A DNA stretch of 64,000 bases from Azolla caroliniana (GCA_043228905.1 JBHGNT010000005.1:11036001-11100000), one strand, 5' to 3'; shown: positions 22,178 to 33,376, numbered from the stretch's first letter. Notes: generated by a model not told the origin, from the letters alone. Made by a program: numbers and translations.

Positions 22178-22925
22178 TGTCGTGAAGAAAACCGGCCTTA
22201 GGCGGAATCAATGAAGAAGGTGTATGAACCGGCCCTTACGCACGAACACAAGTATTGATAAGAAGTACGTAATTAGGAATAGGTTGGCTGATGTAAATAT
22301 ACTAGGTAGTAAAGATTTATTAGTTAGGAAATCGATGCGTATCTCTGTCCGAAGGGATAGAGAATAAAGTGATGTGACCAGGATGTAATGGTCCCTCTTC
22401 GGCGGCCTATAAAAGGGAAGGGGAGAAAACTGAGAAAGGGGTCGCGTTTTTGGGCAAGGACGAGTTGTTGTCGAACTGGGAACCGATCTCTCTCCTCCTC
22501 TTTCATTGTTCTCTATAGGATTCTGTGTTGGTTGCCTCTGCTTCGAGGAAATCCATGTGCCTTCCGGCAAGGCTCTACGGTGTGTGTGTGTGGGGGTGTG
22601 ATTGTTTGGGTTGGGTCTGTCGCTGGCTAGCTGGCTGCAATCTTGCAATCATTGTAATCGTTACTGATATTGTAATTGAATCTCCTGTTTTTCGTCTATC
22701 TGTGTTCCTATGAGTCTCCTTTTCTTTTCCTTTCCACGAGTGTGCTTCTTGTTTTGTCGGTATAAGCCTTGGTGGTTCATTCAGCCGGCAAGCGTTGTCG
22801 GTTGCGACAGGCCTAACCGGCCCTACGCTTACGCGCTTCCCCTTTCCTCTTCTTTCTCTTGCTCCTCAGTTCAGGGCCCCCGCGGTCCCGCCTTATTTCC
22901 CACGCGAAAGTGAAACAACACGACA
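22178..22925 (+). repeat. F1 5' LTR
   Basis: 748 bases, TGTCGTGAAG to AACACGACA. Possible TATA at about 22409 (ctataaaag). Followed five bases on by the primer site TGGTGAACCCGACGTG (22931-22946), the same as in G1. I cannot assign the tRNA with confidence. The inverted copy is 25685-26361. Confidence 0.88.
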
Positions 22926-22943
22926 TATTTTGGTGAACCCGAC

Positions 22944-24290
22944 GTGAAGAAGGCGGCAAAGGAGTCGAAGATGAGGGGATCGAAGCTCGTCGAAGCGATG
23001 GCGGCAATAGTCTATCGAATAGTAAGTGCTCGCGAAGGCACTAGCACCCTCGATAGGACCATTGAAGCAAATGTCGTCACGATAGGACGGTTTGGTGGGA
23101 AGGACACGACGAGCTATTTGGTGGCCTACCGAGCCGAGATGGTGATGAGGGACATTCCGGAGGATAGGTGTCTGGCCGAGTTCCCTCGGGTGGTGATGTT
23201 GGGCATCCACGCAGAGGTGCTCGAGGTACAGGCTGGATTCCGGACCTGGGGAAAATTCGAAGCACGGCTCCTTGAAGGGTACGGGCTTGATGACACGCTT
23301 CGGTTATCAAAGTGGGACTTCTTGGAGTGGGTGGAGACCCCTGGAAAGGGGAGGAACGCGTCGGCGCTCCTCCAGGAGTTTGAAGAACGCTTCGCACGGC
23401 TCTCGGCACTAGACAGGACCGTGCTAGACACGAGTCATGTCTTGTTGTTCGTCAAAGTGGTGGGCGTGCAGGATTGGGATCAAGTGGGTCTGCTGCGGGA
23501 GACAGATGATGGGTTGACGACCAATTGGGCCACAATCAAAGGAGTCTGCAGCTGTTTCGACAAGTGGCTTGAGTGGGGCAACGAGGGATCGTCGGCGGCG
23601 AGACCCGTCCCGGCAAGGAAGTTCGATGAACGTTCGCCGGCACAAAAAGAGGAAACTCAGGATTGGCTTGAGATTGGCTCAACATTGACCGGCGTGGTCA
23701 AGGGCCCATCCGAAGGATCGGCTCTTGAGGAGCTAACACAAATGGTGCGCGACCTGTAGATCGTGCAGGCCCGGAGAGATAGTGAAGGGCAGCCACGCGA
23801 CTGGAGGCCACCGGCTGGACAACGGTGTATGTGGTGCAACGCGGTCAGATAGAGCCGGCGAGACTGCGTTCAGTTTGCCGAAGCCTTGAGGGGTAATGTG
23901 GTGTACCTGTGGAACGGACGGGTGCACGCTGGTGATACCCAGAGAGCCGTGGAGACAAATTTCGAGCGCGGCAGAATGAAGCGGTTAATGGAAGAAGTGG
24001 AGGCGTGCCATCCAAAGGTCGTCCATTATTCGGCATTAGTTAGAATTCGGGTAGGAGGAAATGAAAACTGGAAAATGAAAGACTCTAGCTTCTGTCGCTT
24101 GCTGCCAGAAGGCCTCACCGGTGCACGACTGAAGAGGGAAGAAGCAGACTGCGGGGAGCAGCGGGTCCAGGAGGTCACTAGGTGGGACGACCCGATAGAG
24201 GAGAAGATAGGTTTCGTGGAAGCCGCGTGCCAGAACTACGAAGTTCTATTGGATGATAAGAGGGCAAGGAAGGCCGGTTAGACCACGACC
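22944..24290 (+). pseudogene. F1 gag
   Basis: Open for 271 codons (22944-23759): GRFGGKDTTSYLVAYRAEM, ARLLEGYGLDDTLRLSKWDF, FEERFARLSALDRTVLDTS and FDKWLEWGNE. After a stop, a damaged CCHC knuckle (CMWCNAVR, then RRDCVQFAEAL near 23830-23885) and a second block FERGRMKRLMEEVEA follow. G1 shares the order. The track start at 22944 is only 18 bases after the LTR and overlaps the primer site, so the true ATG may be later (ATG at 22971 or 22999). Confidence 0.8.
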
Positions 24291-24299
24291 CCCAATCGA

Positions 24300-25095
24300 T
24301 ATGAGACCCGGTTTGGGCCGAAGAGGAATGAAGCCGGCAATTCCGGCATGGCAGACAAAGCAAGGCCGACCGGTTACTGGCTCGGCACCGAAATTGAAAG
24401 GACGATGGACCTATGGAAGGTCCTCGAGGAGCAAATTCTCGACAGCAAGGTGGAGTTGTCGCTGAGGGAGGTGCTTGGGATTGCCAAGAATGAGTTCCAC
24501 GATTCCATCATGGACTTGGTAAAGCGTAAACGGCTCTCGACGGAGCCAAAGCCGGAGAAGCCAGTGGAGGTGCAAACGACGCTCATGGGGACGTGGCCCT
24601 GGAAGACAAGTTGGCGGAGAGCCACTATTCGAAGTTGCACTAGGTGAGGGCTACTATGGAAACCCCCGTTGGGGTCGGGGACATCCAGGAGTCAGTAGTG
24701 GTGTTGATTGACCACAGGTTGGAGATCAACCTGGTGTCTATGGACTTCTATAAGAAGGGAAATTGGCCGATCAACACCAGGCACGCATGGAAGATACGCG
24801 CGGCGATGCGCGCCACGGAGGAGTTGCAGGGGGCCTGCCGAAATGTAGGTGTGAAAATCAGCGATGTCGAGATTGATCAGCACTTCTTTGTGCAGGAGAC
24901 ATCCTCACACCCGGTGATACTCGACGAACCGTACAATATGGCGGCATGCATGCACACAAAGGTGCTAGATAACGATTCAGCGTACGCATATGTGAAAAGC
25001 CAAGATGGGCGGCACTCCGTCCAATTTGTGACAGTGCGACCGAACCATGAGCGTAACCGCGAGACCCTCGGGGGTGACAACCAAGGGGATCTTTA
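24300..25095 (+). pseudogene. F1 linker and protease
   Basis: Linker with VLEEQILDSKVELSLREVLGIAKNEF near 24420-24500, also found in the J1 patch. Then a retropepsin-like block at 24644-25096: VVLIDHRLEINLVSMDFYKK. The G1 form is LIDHGSEINLM; here Gly-Ser is replaced by Arg-Leu, which should inactivate it. Confidence 0.75.
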
Positions 25096-25110
25096 GAGAG
25101 GGCTATCAAG

Positions 25111-25684
25111 GTGTGTGGTCGTGGTAGTTCGGACACTCCGGCGGAACCCCACAAGTGTACTATAGGTAGGAAGTTTTGGGTCTCCGACAACGGAGGTTGT
25201 ACGATAGCCGGTGTCGGTGGCCGGGAGAAGAAGAGGGCCAAGGAATGTTTCAGAGAGTGCGGAATCCTCCGCTCTGACAAAGAAATTAGCGTCGTCGTGG
25301 AGGCGGTCTCTTTCGACGACAACCTGGGAGAGTTAGGGTGGGTGGTCAAAGAAGGCCTCAGTGAAGATCAGGTTGTCCCGAATATTTCTATAGAGATGTA
25401 CGAAGTCATTGCTGACTTCGGGGAGAGGGTCAGGTCGGATCGGACGGCCTGAGTAGATGCAAAGAACAAGACTGTGGACTAGAAGGTGAGGATAGTTGCG
25501 GCTCCCTTGCCGGAGGGCAATGAGGAGTGGAAAAAGGGGGTCACATTGGACCCAAGTTTATGGTATCCGGCTGGCATAGGACACCAGTTCACCGACATAA
25601 CGCTATGGGAGCTCAAGGTCGGTGGGGGTGGCTTTCTACTACCAGCGGAGGAGGACCGGTTTCAGAAAATGCTTGGAAGGCATG
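25111..25684 (+). pseudogene. F1 RT N-terminal part
   Basis: Matches the start of G1 RT: AVSFDDNLGELGWVV, then PLPEGNEEWKKG, DPSLWYPAGIGHQF and GFLLPAEEDRFQKMLGRHG. It breaks off at 25684 before any catalytic motif, with stops near 25452 and 25483. Confidence 0.8.
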
Positions 25685-26361
25685 GTGTCGCGTTGTTACG
25701 CGTGTGCGTATAGAACGAGGCGGGACCATGGGGAACTTGGACCGAGGAATAACCAAACAGGAGTAGGAGCAACAAAGAGAACAGTCGTGCTTCCACACAC
25801 ACACACACACACAAATACACAGAAACCGCAACCGAATGAAACAACGAAAACGAGAATATATATATTCTGATGAAAAAGGGGTTACAACCGGCAAGCCGGT
25901 TAGCGACAAATCTCCCACGCCTATGCAACACGTAGAGAAGAGCGAGATGGAGACTCTGCCCGAAGCACTCAGGCGTTCCGCGGAGCAAAGTCAGCCTCCC
26001 GAAAACCTGCACAAAGCAAATACAAAGAAAGACGGAGGAGAAGAGCTCGTTCCCAGTCCAACAGCACTTCGTCCTCGACTCCCCCCCCCCTTCTTTACGA
26101 TCCCTCTCCCTCTCTTTTATAGCCCAAGGAGGGAGGCCGTTACAACTTGTTACATCATCTTTATTCTTTGTCCTTTCGGATAGAGATATGCCTTGATTTC
26201 CTACTTATCATATCAGTGCGACCTAGGATATTCACATCAGCCGACTTGTATCTAAATATGTACATTTCAACAAAACTTGTGCCCGTGTGTAAGGGCCGGT
26301 TCGCGCACATCATTCTCCGATTTCGCCTAGGGTTTAGGCACATTCCGATTTCTCCACGACA
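25685..26361 (-). repeat. LTR of the F1 family in inverted orientation
   Basis: 677 bases. Minus strand starts TGTCGTGGAG at 26361 and ends CGCGACA at 25685. The middle matches F1 LTR bases (AACCGGCCCTTACRC, GGCTGATGT). It has complete termini but discordant flanks: F1 RT on the left (CATGG) and D1 gag on the right (ACGTT). It contains a CA microsatellite at about 25795-25813. Confidence 0.85.
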
Positions 26362-26730
26362 ACGTTGTGGCACATTCCGATGAAAAAAACGCAAGAACGC
26401 TGATTGTAGCTGGTCGAAGGTTGTGATTGCTACCAAATCCATCTGGGAATGCCAGCACGCAGCCTGATCGTCTAAAGTTAACCTGAACTCGGCGATCTTA
26501 GAAGCGTGACCTTCCGCGTCTAGAAACCGCTACGCCATATGATTCGCATTCCAAACATTGAGGAATAGCCGGGTGTGGCTAGCCGCATCTGCTTCTCCAT
26601 TGAAGTGGGGGTATAAGAAAGCCATTCTGGATGCTGTGTTGACGATCGGAAGGGGAAAACTCTTGCTTTCATGATGTGGACTATTGTGGCGTTTAACCGC
26701 ACTACCTTGGTCGTGTGACAATAGGGCTTC
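26362..26730 (-). pseudogene. D1 gag fragment
   Basis: Minus strand. ASRMAFLYPHFNGEADA, LFLNVWNANHMA, a stop, then DAEGHASKIAEFRLTLDDQAA and TTFDQLQSAFLRFFHRNV. H1 gag has YPKYGDDPDAEGH and ITTFADLKAKFLHYFQKEV. The rest of gag, about 1.4 kb to protease by comparison with H1, is missing at the inverted LTR. Confidence 0.78.
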
Positions 26731-26960
26731 GTTGTCGACGTTGCGCTAGTTTGTGAGTGTGGAGTCTACCGTCTACTCCTGGAAGGAGCACTTGTGGTCG
26801 CTGAGGTGGGGTTTTCGCTTAGCGCTCTTTTGTCTGGCGAGTGATAGACCTCGTTAGTGGTCGATCTTGTCGGGTCGGTTCTCTGGCTCGTCTACAGCTA
26901 GTCATCCATAACTTGCTGCTCGTCTATGCTGAACCATAGTCCCACCAGGCATGCCAAAAG
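26731..26960 (-). other. D1 leader and primer binding site
   Basis: Region between the 5' LTR and gag. Next to the LTR the minus strand reads CTTTTGGCATGCCTGGTGGG (26941-26960). TGGCATGCCTGGTGGG five bases from the LTR end is in the right place for a primer site; the tRNA is not assigned. Confidence 0.6.
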
Positions 26961-27401
26961 TGTTACTAATTAGGAACATAGTCTACTCTCAGTCCTTCGA
27001 GGTAGATTTCAAGGTGATTGCGGTGCAAGGAATAGATTCGTAATAGGCTTACAAAGCAAAGCGTATCGTTGGGGCGTGAAGGGAGATGGCTACAACCGAA
27101 GCTCACCAGCGCGTGATCTCATATGCACACTAACCCTACGGTTACTAGCCTACAGTCACCAATAGAGTACTACACTGAACCAGTAGATGATTTGCACAGA
27201 CAAGGGAATCAAAGAAGATAGTACTATATTACAAAAGGTAGCTCTCAAAATACACGCTACCTCTTTACAGAGGATTTCCGCCCTTTATACACATAGGGCT
27301 TAGAAGTTCGTTATGCTCTTAGCGTGAACCGTTACATGCATTTCTTTAACTCTTCTAATAATATATTCTATTCGTTTAAGTGTTAGGTCCAACGGACAAC
27401 A
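26961..27401 (-). repeat. D1 5' LTR
   Basis: 441 bases homologous to 17074-17513, termini TGTT and AACA. Followed by target duplication ACGTA. Confidence 0.92.
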
Positions 27402-27829
27402 ACGTATGTTGTTCTGATCACAGTTATGGCGCCTTCACTTTCTCTCCCCTCTTGTTCACACTCTTCTCTATCACGAGCTACAATAGAGGATCACCAACTA
27501 CTCTATTTGCCCTAGGTGTATTTATACTAATACATAGAATGGGCTATTTACAATCATGGCCATAATTATTATCTAATAATAATAATAATAATAGTCTTAC
27601 TAATCAACCGACTCATTTGTCGACGGTCGGGTCGGTCCAACTAGTCGGCCTAGTCATCGATGATTCGATCGGCCCGACTAGCTAGTTGTGTCTTCGACCT
27701 CGATCAATTGTCTCTAAGTCAACTCCTCAACTGTCAGCTCTCATCCGATCAGTTGGCTGCTCCCTGTCTTCGGATGTCAGTACTCTCCGAGCATTCGGCT
27801 CTTCCCACTAGAGGGACATATTCTTAACA
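27402..27829 (-). repeat. B1 5' LTR, U3-side piece
   Basis: Continues the LTR broken at 17073. Homologous to about 4666-5056, including the AAT microsatellite near 27573-27592 and the terminal TTCTTAACA at 27829. Confidence 0.9.
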
Positions 27830-28633
27830 AGCAGGATGTAGCTATCCAAGAACACCGTCTTCCACGCCTAGAAAAAGCAAATTGAAGTGCACTATCATTT
27901 TGTTCGTGAGCACGTTCTCTTCGGTTAATTGGAACTCATGTATGTTCCGACGGATCAAGACACTACCGATATCTTCACCAAACCTCTCGGCCAGGACAAG
28001 TTGCTATAATTTTCGAGCTTTCTTGGCCTTAACATCTCAACATGCCGCAGTTGAGGGGGAGAAATGAATGAGAGAGGGAGAAAGATGAGGTCCGAAGAGC
28101 CGAATCGGATGTAGAATTTGATTTTGGGAAGACTAAAGAAGCCAGACGGATGCAGGGGGAGTGGTCCAAAGAACGAGCTAGAGCTGGAGCCAACCGAACA
28201 AGGAGAAGACAGAGCCAAGAAAGACAAGATGGGAGACAAAGCCAAGAAGTGTAGAGCATGTTCATGGTGTTCATGACAGAGCCAACCTGAAGGTGAAGTT
28301 CATGACTAAGAGATGGTCAGATGTGGTCAAGGGCCTAGAGGAAGACGAATCAGAGACAACTGATTGAGAAGAGCCGAATCGCACAAAGGCTAGATAGACG
28401 AGAAGGCAATTGAAGATGATACCAAGGCGGGAGAGCTGACGGATCAAGGGGCGCCGAAATTCTAGAGGCAAGAAGAAGGCCAACGAGGGCCTTAACAACA
28501 GACAACTCTTCCGAACAGGTCGAGACATTGTTGAGGAGCAAAAGCTAGGAGGCGTGAAGCCAGGAGAAGCAAGAGTGGTAGACCAGCTGGAACTGATGGA
28601 GAACCTCAAATTGAGCTTGACGGGGAGTGTTGA
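27830..28633 (+). pseudogene. A1 RNase H C-terminus and charged extension (broken)
   Basis: 27830-28050 reads LSKNTVFHA, QIEVHYHFVREHVLF, then TDIFTKPLGQDKL, closing RNase H. The following 580 bases correspond to the extension seen intact in A2 but contain many stops. The last codons (IELDGEC, then TGA at 28631) again run six bases into the LTR. The purine tract gacggggag (28619-28627) is part of this coding sequence. Confidence 0.82.
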
Positions 28634-29063
28634 GCGAGCAAGCTCAACTTGGGCTGGATCGGCCGAAGAAGCCAACAGCCGGATCGGATGTATACCGATC
28701 GGCAAGGCCTGGATTGATTGAAGAAGATGGGAGCTGGATCGGATGGAGACCGACAAGCTGTCAGGGGCCTATATTCCTAATTTAGTAAATAGGAATATTA
28801 TAGGTTGTTAGTGTCAGGCTCAGTTAATGAGCATTGAGGTACTTGCAATACTTGTGTCAGTCCACTCGTTAGGGCTTGTATAAAAAGTGCTCTGTTAGCA
28901 CATTGTATGTGTAACTAACTCTTTTGATAATAGAAATTTTGTTTGTCTGCTCACTCTCTCTCTCTCACCCTTACTCTATGTATTCCTCACTATTGCACTT
29001 CCAGATAACCGACAATGTATTCTGTGTCCTTCTACGTAATGTTTCCGCACGTATTCTTTTACA
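28628..29063 (+). repeat. A1 3' LTR
   Basis: 436 bases, TGTTGAGCG to CTTTTACA. A U3-terminal hairpin lies at 28628-28648. A TATA-like ataaaaag is near 28879. A CT-rich tract lies near 28950-28970. Confidence 0.92.
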
Positions 29064-30812
29064 ATAATTCATACTATAACATAAATATACACTTAGAACA
29101 ATTAACGTTACAAATATTACTTGCATGATGGTTGTTTTTTCAATTCTTCAAAGTGTTTGCAATTTAGTAAGGGTATAACATTATATAGTGTCATAGATAT
29201 CAACATAGTGGCATTAATTAGCTTCATGAATCTTAATTAAACACTTTACTTCTTTCAAATAAGTACATAATCTTCCTAACCAAAAGGGTAGACTATCGAA
29301 TATTACAAATTACGGGTGGTGTGTGGATAATTATTTTGAGAATCTGTCAACAATCTATTGACTGTTACTAGGGATATAGCTTTAGGTCCAAATGAGAAGA
29401 CTAATTAATCATAATTAAATAATGAGGATAATTATCCTAGGGTTGCCTGGCACTATTAGCAACACATAGGCACCTATGTGGCATTTAAGTAACCTTTGGC
29501 TTAAGATATAAATTTGGGGTTAGCCACGCCATTTTATCGTCTCCTTTTTGAGACCTAGATACTTTAGAGGTTTGGCGAAGTTCTTGTGTCAAGGTGCCTA
29601 TCATCTAATTTAAGCCAAGTTACATCTCTAGAACATACGCAATGGTATAGGGCACGTCGAGAGTTTAAGGATCACCTCAAATCCTTTGCTCGGGGTTGGT
29701 TAGGAGGGACAACATCCTCACTTATTATTTATTTTCAATAATATCATTAGTAAGATCTAACCATAACAATAATTGATTGAACTCACTGATGACAATGATT
29801 TTAGGTTCTAATTTGTACAAAATGTTGATGAATTTGATGAGGAAATGGTTTTACTAAAATTGCTAACAAAATATTTGGAAAATTTAGGTTCTAATTTGTA
29901 TGAAATTTGATTGATGTAATTGTTATGAGGAAAAGGGTTTCATAATGTAATTGATACCACAAACTTTGGGAATAGGAGGAATGTTTACATTCTTTTATTT
30001 GGGTTACAAAATTCAAGTTCGTATTGATCCAAGATATTATGAAACTTGTAAGGAATGAGCCGTTTGTTGCATTTAGCTCACATTTGCCTTCAACAATGGG
30101 GTGTAAATGGGGTTTTACTCTTCGTGGAAATTACAAGTAAAGAAAATGGAGAAATCGTCAAAATTCATCCCTAGTAAGCCCCTTGGGATGAGGTCTTGGA
30201 GTGGACAAAGTGTCTAGTAGGACTAACTATTCAAACCATCCATTAATAGAGACAAACTTAGATAATATGCATAGTCAAATTCTGAGATTACTTTGAATGT
30301 TTGAATCAAGGGGCAACATGGAAATATGCCGAGACATATATACATACATACGGGCTACACAAAAGCAAGGTGGCCCGAGGTTGGTTCCAAAGAGAGCATA
30401 AGTTTTATGGAAGGATCCCTTGCTTTTTTAATTGCACATGTCATTTATAAATGTCATGTAGCCCAATCTATATTTTGAGAAGAATTGAAACAAACGCCCC
30501 CTTTTTTTTTGTCTAGAGAAGAGAGGGTAATTTTATTTTTTGGTCAAATCAATCTAGTCAAAGGGTTCACACACATTAGAGAACATGAACAAAAATTAAG
30601 GGTAAGGGTGTTAGTTACTCTGCTACAGCTGATAAAACATTATGTAGATACCAGATTGGATTGCATCTCCACCCACCACACAACTACAACCAGGATTTTG
30701 TTATTAATTACTGGCTAAATCATTAAGCTCATCAACAGAGAAGACCAATCCAATCCCTATCTTATTATCATATCTGCTTCTGCAACAGCTCCATTAATCC
30801 AAGAACAGAGCT
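29064..30812. other. AT-rich intergenic DNA upstream of the UPF0114 gene
   Basis: No coding region, RNA gene or clear element found. A moderately GC-richer stretch at about 29445-29720, with a TATA-like motif (gatataaattt near 29503), could be a decayed LTR, but I see no termini or duplication. The promoter of the downstream gene should lie in the last few hundred bases. Confidence 0.5.
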
Positions 30813-33376
30813 ATGATCCTGCTTCAATTACAGCACCCCCAACTGGCTACGAATCTTCGCCTTAACTTTGGTTCAAGAATCAGTCTGCAAAGATTGAAGC
30901 CATGTAGTCAGGACTTAATGCTGAAGAAGAAGACGAAGAAGATTATTAGGGTATTATCTTCATATAACTATAATTCATCATCACCAGGTCCAATTCATCA
31001 CAATTCCTTCCCTAACTATGGCTTGCTTGGAGACCCTAGTGCTGGTCGCGATCACACCTGTGTGTCGGCAATTACCACCACATCACCCTCATCTACAACA
31101 TCTTCTGAATCAAATTCTGAAGAGTTCATTGAAACGGTAATTACAGTCTCTATGGTTTCATTTCTTTTTGTCCTGCTTAGCCCTAAATTTACAAACTAAA
31201 TTGAGCCTAATTTGTACTCTTTCTGTTTTACATGTTTATATATAACCTAATTTCTTTTTCATTCTTTTCTTCCGTCCCTTTTTTAGATCTACGTTTATAA
31301 CCGAAATTTATCCAAAGTTTCTGCTCTCTCTCTCTCTCTGTGTACCATACGCACACACATATTTTTAACCTAATTCTTATTTTTCCATCACTAAATGCAG
31401 ATGATCTTCAACTGTAGGTTCTTCGCGTTGCTGGGAATTGGTGGATCTCTGGCTGGATCCATCATTTGCTTTCTTAAGGTACTCAAGAGCTCTAGTAAAG
31501 TAATGCAAACCATCTTGATTCGAACCTGGGCGCATGGGTCAGTTAGTAAAAGAATTTGGGTTATGTCTACTACTATGTTGAAATAGAAAGATTTTGGTAT
31601 GAATATAGTTTGAGGCAGGATTTAGATCACTTGTAGATAATCCTAATGCACACACCCCTACTCTTAGAACTTCGCCCTAATGTAAGCAAAAGATAAGGAA
31701 ATAATAGATAGATAGATAAGAGAGGAGAGGAGAGAGAAAGAACGGTGCCGATCCACCTGACCACCCCTGAACAGGGATCGAGACGGACTGGAGCCTCGAT
31801 CAGTGTCCCATACCACCGCCGTGGCGTCGAGTCGTACTTGGTATTGGCGCGCTCGCTACAAGAGTCTCTTCACCACACGCTAAGAGTTTGGACGTAGTAA
31901 AAATGATGTGGCAATGAGGGTAGCTAGCCCTCATATTTATATCTAGACCTAAGGCCCCCATGCCAGTTCACACTTGGCATTAATGGGTTGTCTTAATGTG
32001 TAGGATTAAAAGTAATCCTCCCTTCTTTACACTCTCGGTTAACTCTTGTGTGTAGAATTCTACGGTACAACTTACAACCTGCCACGGTTATTATATGGTC
32101 ATGCCCGTAACGCCTACACATCTGTAGGTGTGTGTGTAGTGTTATGTCTTACACTTGTAAGGTCTGTAGTTACGAGTTGACTTGATATGATTGGAAGCCC
32201 CCATTTTGATGTTGAAATCGGCCTTATAAAACATCTCTAGTGGCATATATATATATCTACATATTTTAACATTTTGGACGTAAATCTTGTGTATGAATGA
32301 ATTACTTCTTATCTTCGATGATTTGTGATCTATTAATGTACACTGTATTTCATGACATGTTCTAGAAATACGGCATATGGGATGATTGGATATATCTCAT
32401 ATGACTAACCAATTGTACTCTATTGAAAAGGCTATCTTGTGCAAGGATGATGACAATATGGGAATTTGGTTTCCGTAATTAATTCACTTTTTCTTTTCAC
32501 ACATGCAATATGAGAAGATGTATAGGAAGTTATAAGAAACTTAAACATTTCCATAAAAAAAGAGTCTTGTTAACAACATTTCCAATTCCTATCATGTAAT
32601 TTCAACTGATTTTTTAGCGAATGATGGCTTCCTTTTTCCCAAACAAGCCATATAATTATTACCATATTTGCATTGTCCATAGATCCAAATGTATATGATG
32701 ATAATAAAATAACATGTTGTTATTTAATGGTAAACTTAGGGGTGTTTTTATGTGGTAGCATCTTTTCAAGACTATTATCGTGCTTGTTGGCAAACTAAAG
32801 AAACAGGAAAAGTTGTTTTACTACTTGTGGAGGCAATAGGTAAGTAAGACAATATCTTATGAATGAATACAATATATTACATGTTTCTTAACTAACTAAT
32901 GATGAGATGATAAAGTTGTGTTTTTTTATTAGATATTTATCTCATGGGAACAGTCATGCTTATCTTTGGGATGGGACTTTATGAGCTTTTCATAAGTAGT
33001 TTGGATGTGCCTATCCATGATCGTCTCATTAATGCAACAAGAAAAACAATTAGGGGCTCGAATTTATTTGGTCTATTCACTCTACGGGTATGTGTCATTT
33101 TCAGTTGGTAAAATGTAAAGGAAGCTCAAATGTTTTGTATTGATCATATAAATATTTCTCACATGGCAGGAGCGGCCGAAGTGGTTGAAGATTAGTTCCT
33201 TAAGCGAACTTAAGACTAAACTTGGGCATGTGATAGTAATGATATTGCTTGTTGGCATGTTCGAGAAGAGCAAGAAAATTCCAATTAATTCAGGCCTTGA
33301 CCTCTTGTGCTTTTCACTATGCATCTTGTTTTCATCAGGGTCCTTATTCTTGCTCTCAAAGCTCCATTCAACCTAA
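30813..33376 (+). CDS. UPF0114 family membrane protein, probably plastid-targeted (5 exons)
   Basis: The only host gene seen. Coding exons: 30813-31136, 31401-31478, 32740-32839, 32933-33087, 33170-33376. All introns are GT-AG and join in frame to 287 residues. Residues 1-105 are Ser/Thr- and Lys/Arg-rich with few acidic residues, as in a transit peptide. The UPF0114 domain (PF03350; E. coli YqhA is a member) covers about 109-284, with hydrophobic segments near 114-132, 158-185, 238-252 and 262-283. MGTVMLIFGMGLYELFISSLD and ERPKWLKISSLSELKTKLG-type blocks are typical of the family. Biochemical function is unknown; an inner-membrane channel-like role is speculative. No stop or frameshift is present, so it looks functional. 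The first ATG of the long first exon was chosen as start. Confidence 0.85.
31681..32112 (-). repeat. Solo LTR of the E family in intron 2
   Basis: 432 bases, minus orientation, homologous to E1 LTR (shared GTGCCGATCCACC and GTCGAGTCGTAC blocks). Near-duplicate flanks CCTAA (31676-31680) and CCTAC (32113-32117). The terminal base is changed (ACG for ACA). It lies fully in intron 2 of the UPF0114 gene, antisense to it. Confidence 0.83.

Larger units (their letters stand above)
22178..25684 (+). mobile_element. Fungal-like Gypsy F1, truncated, inside D1
   Basis: Plus-strand relative of G1: 5' LTR, primer site, gag, protease and the first third of RT. RT ends exactly where an LTR of the same family begins in inverted orientation (25685). 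No 3' LTR in the same orientation is present. Confidence 0.87.
17074..27401 (-). mobile_element. OTA-like Gypsy D1, inserted in the B1 5' LTR
   Basis: Large non-chromovirus Gypsy on the minus strand. Target duplications GCGTA (17069-17073) and ACGTA (27402-27406) match in 4 of 5. It keeps both LTRs, primer site region, part of gag, the C-terminal half of protease, and most of an extra ORF downstream of pol. RT, RNase H and integrase are missing, and E1, F1 and an inverted LTR sit inside. H1 and J1 are relatives. Confidence 0.88.
4443..27829 (-). mobile_element. Copia element B1, inserted in A1 RNase H
   Basis: Tork/Tnt1-like Copia on the minus strand. Its own sequence is 4443-6575, 14345-17073 and 27402-27829. 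Target duplications AGTAG (4438-4442) and AGCAG (27830-27834) match in 4 of 5 bases. A1 RNase H reads on across the insertion point. B1 was later hit by chromovirus C1 and by Gypsy D1. Confidence 0.9.
1..29063 (+). mobile_element. Copia element A1, host of the left nest
   Basis: Ty1/Copia retrotransposon in the order gag, protease, integrase, RT, RNase H. Its own sequence is 1-4442 and 27830-29063; the rest is the inserted B1 nest. The window opens 17 bases before the end of its 5' LTR, since bases 1-17 match the end of the 3' LTR at 29047-29063. An initiator Met-tRNA primer site follows. All genes are broken, so this is a dead copy. The bases after the 3' LTR (ATAAT, 29064-29068) should reappear just left of the 5' LTR, outside the window. 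A2 and A3 belong to the same family. Confidence 0.9.

Noticed and set aside
22944-23759. Independent host gene of 271 codons
   Set aside because: It follows an LTR and primer site directly and shares blocks with G1 gag, so it is element gag.
29445-29720. Possible solo LTR in the intergenic region
   Set aside because: Only a TATA-like motif and a change in composition; no TG...CA termini or target duplication could be fixed.
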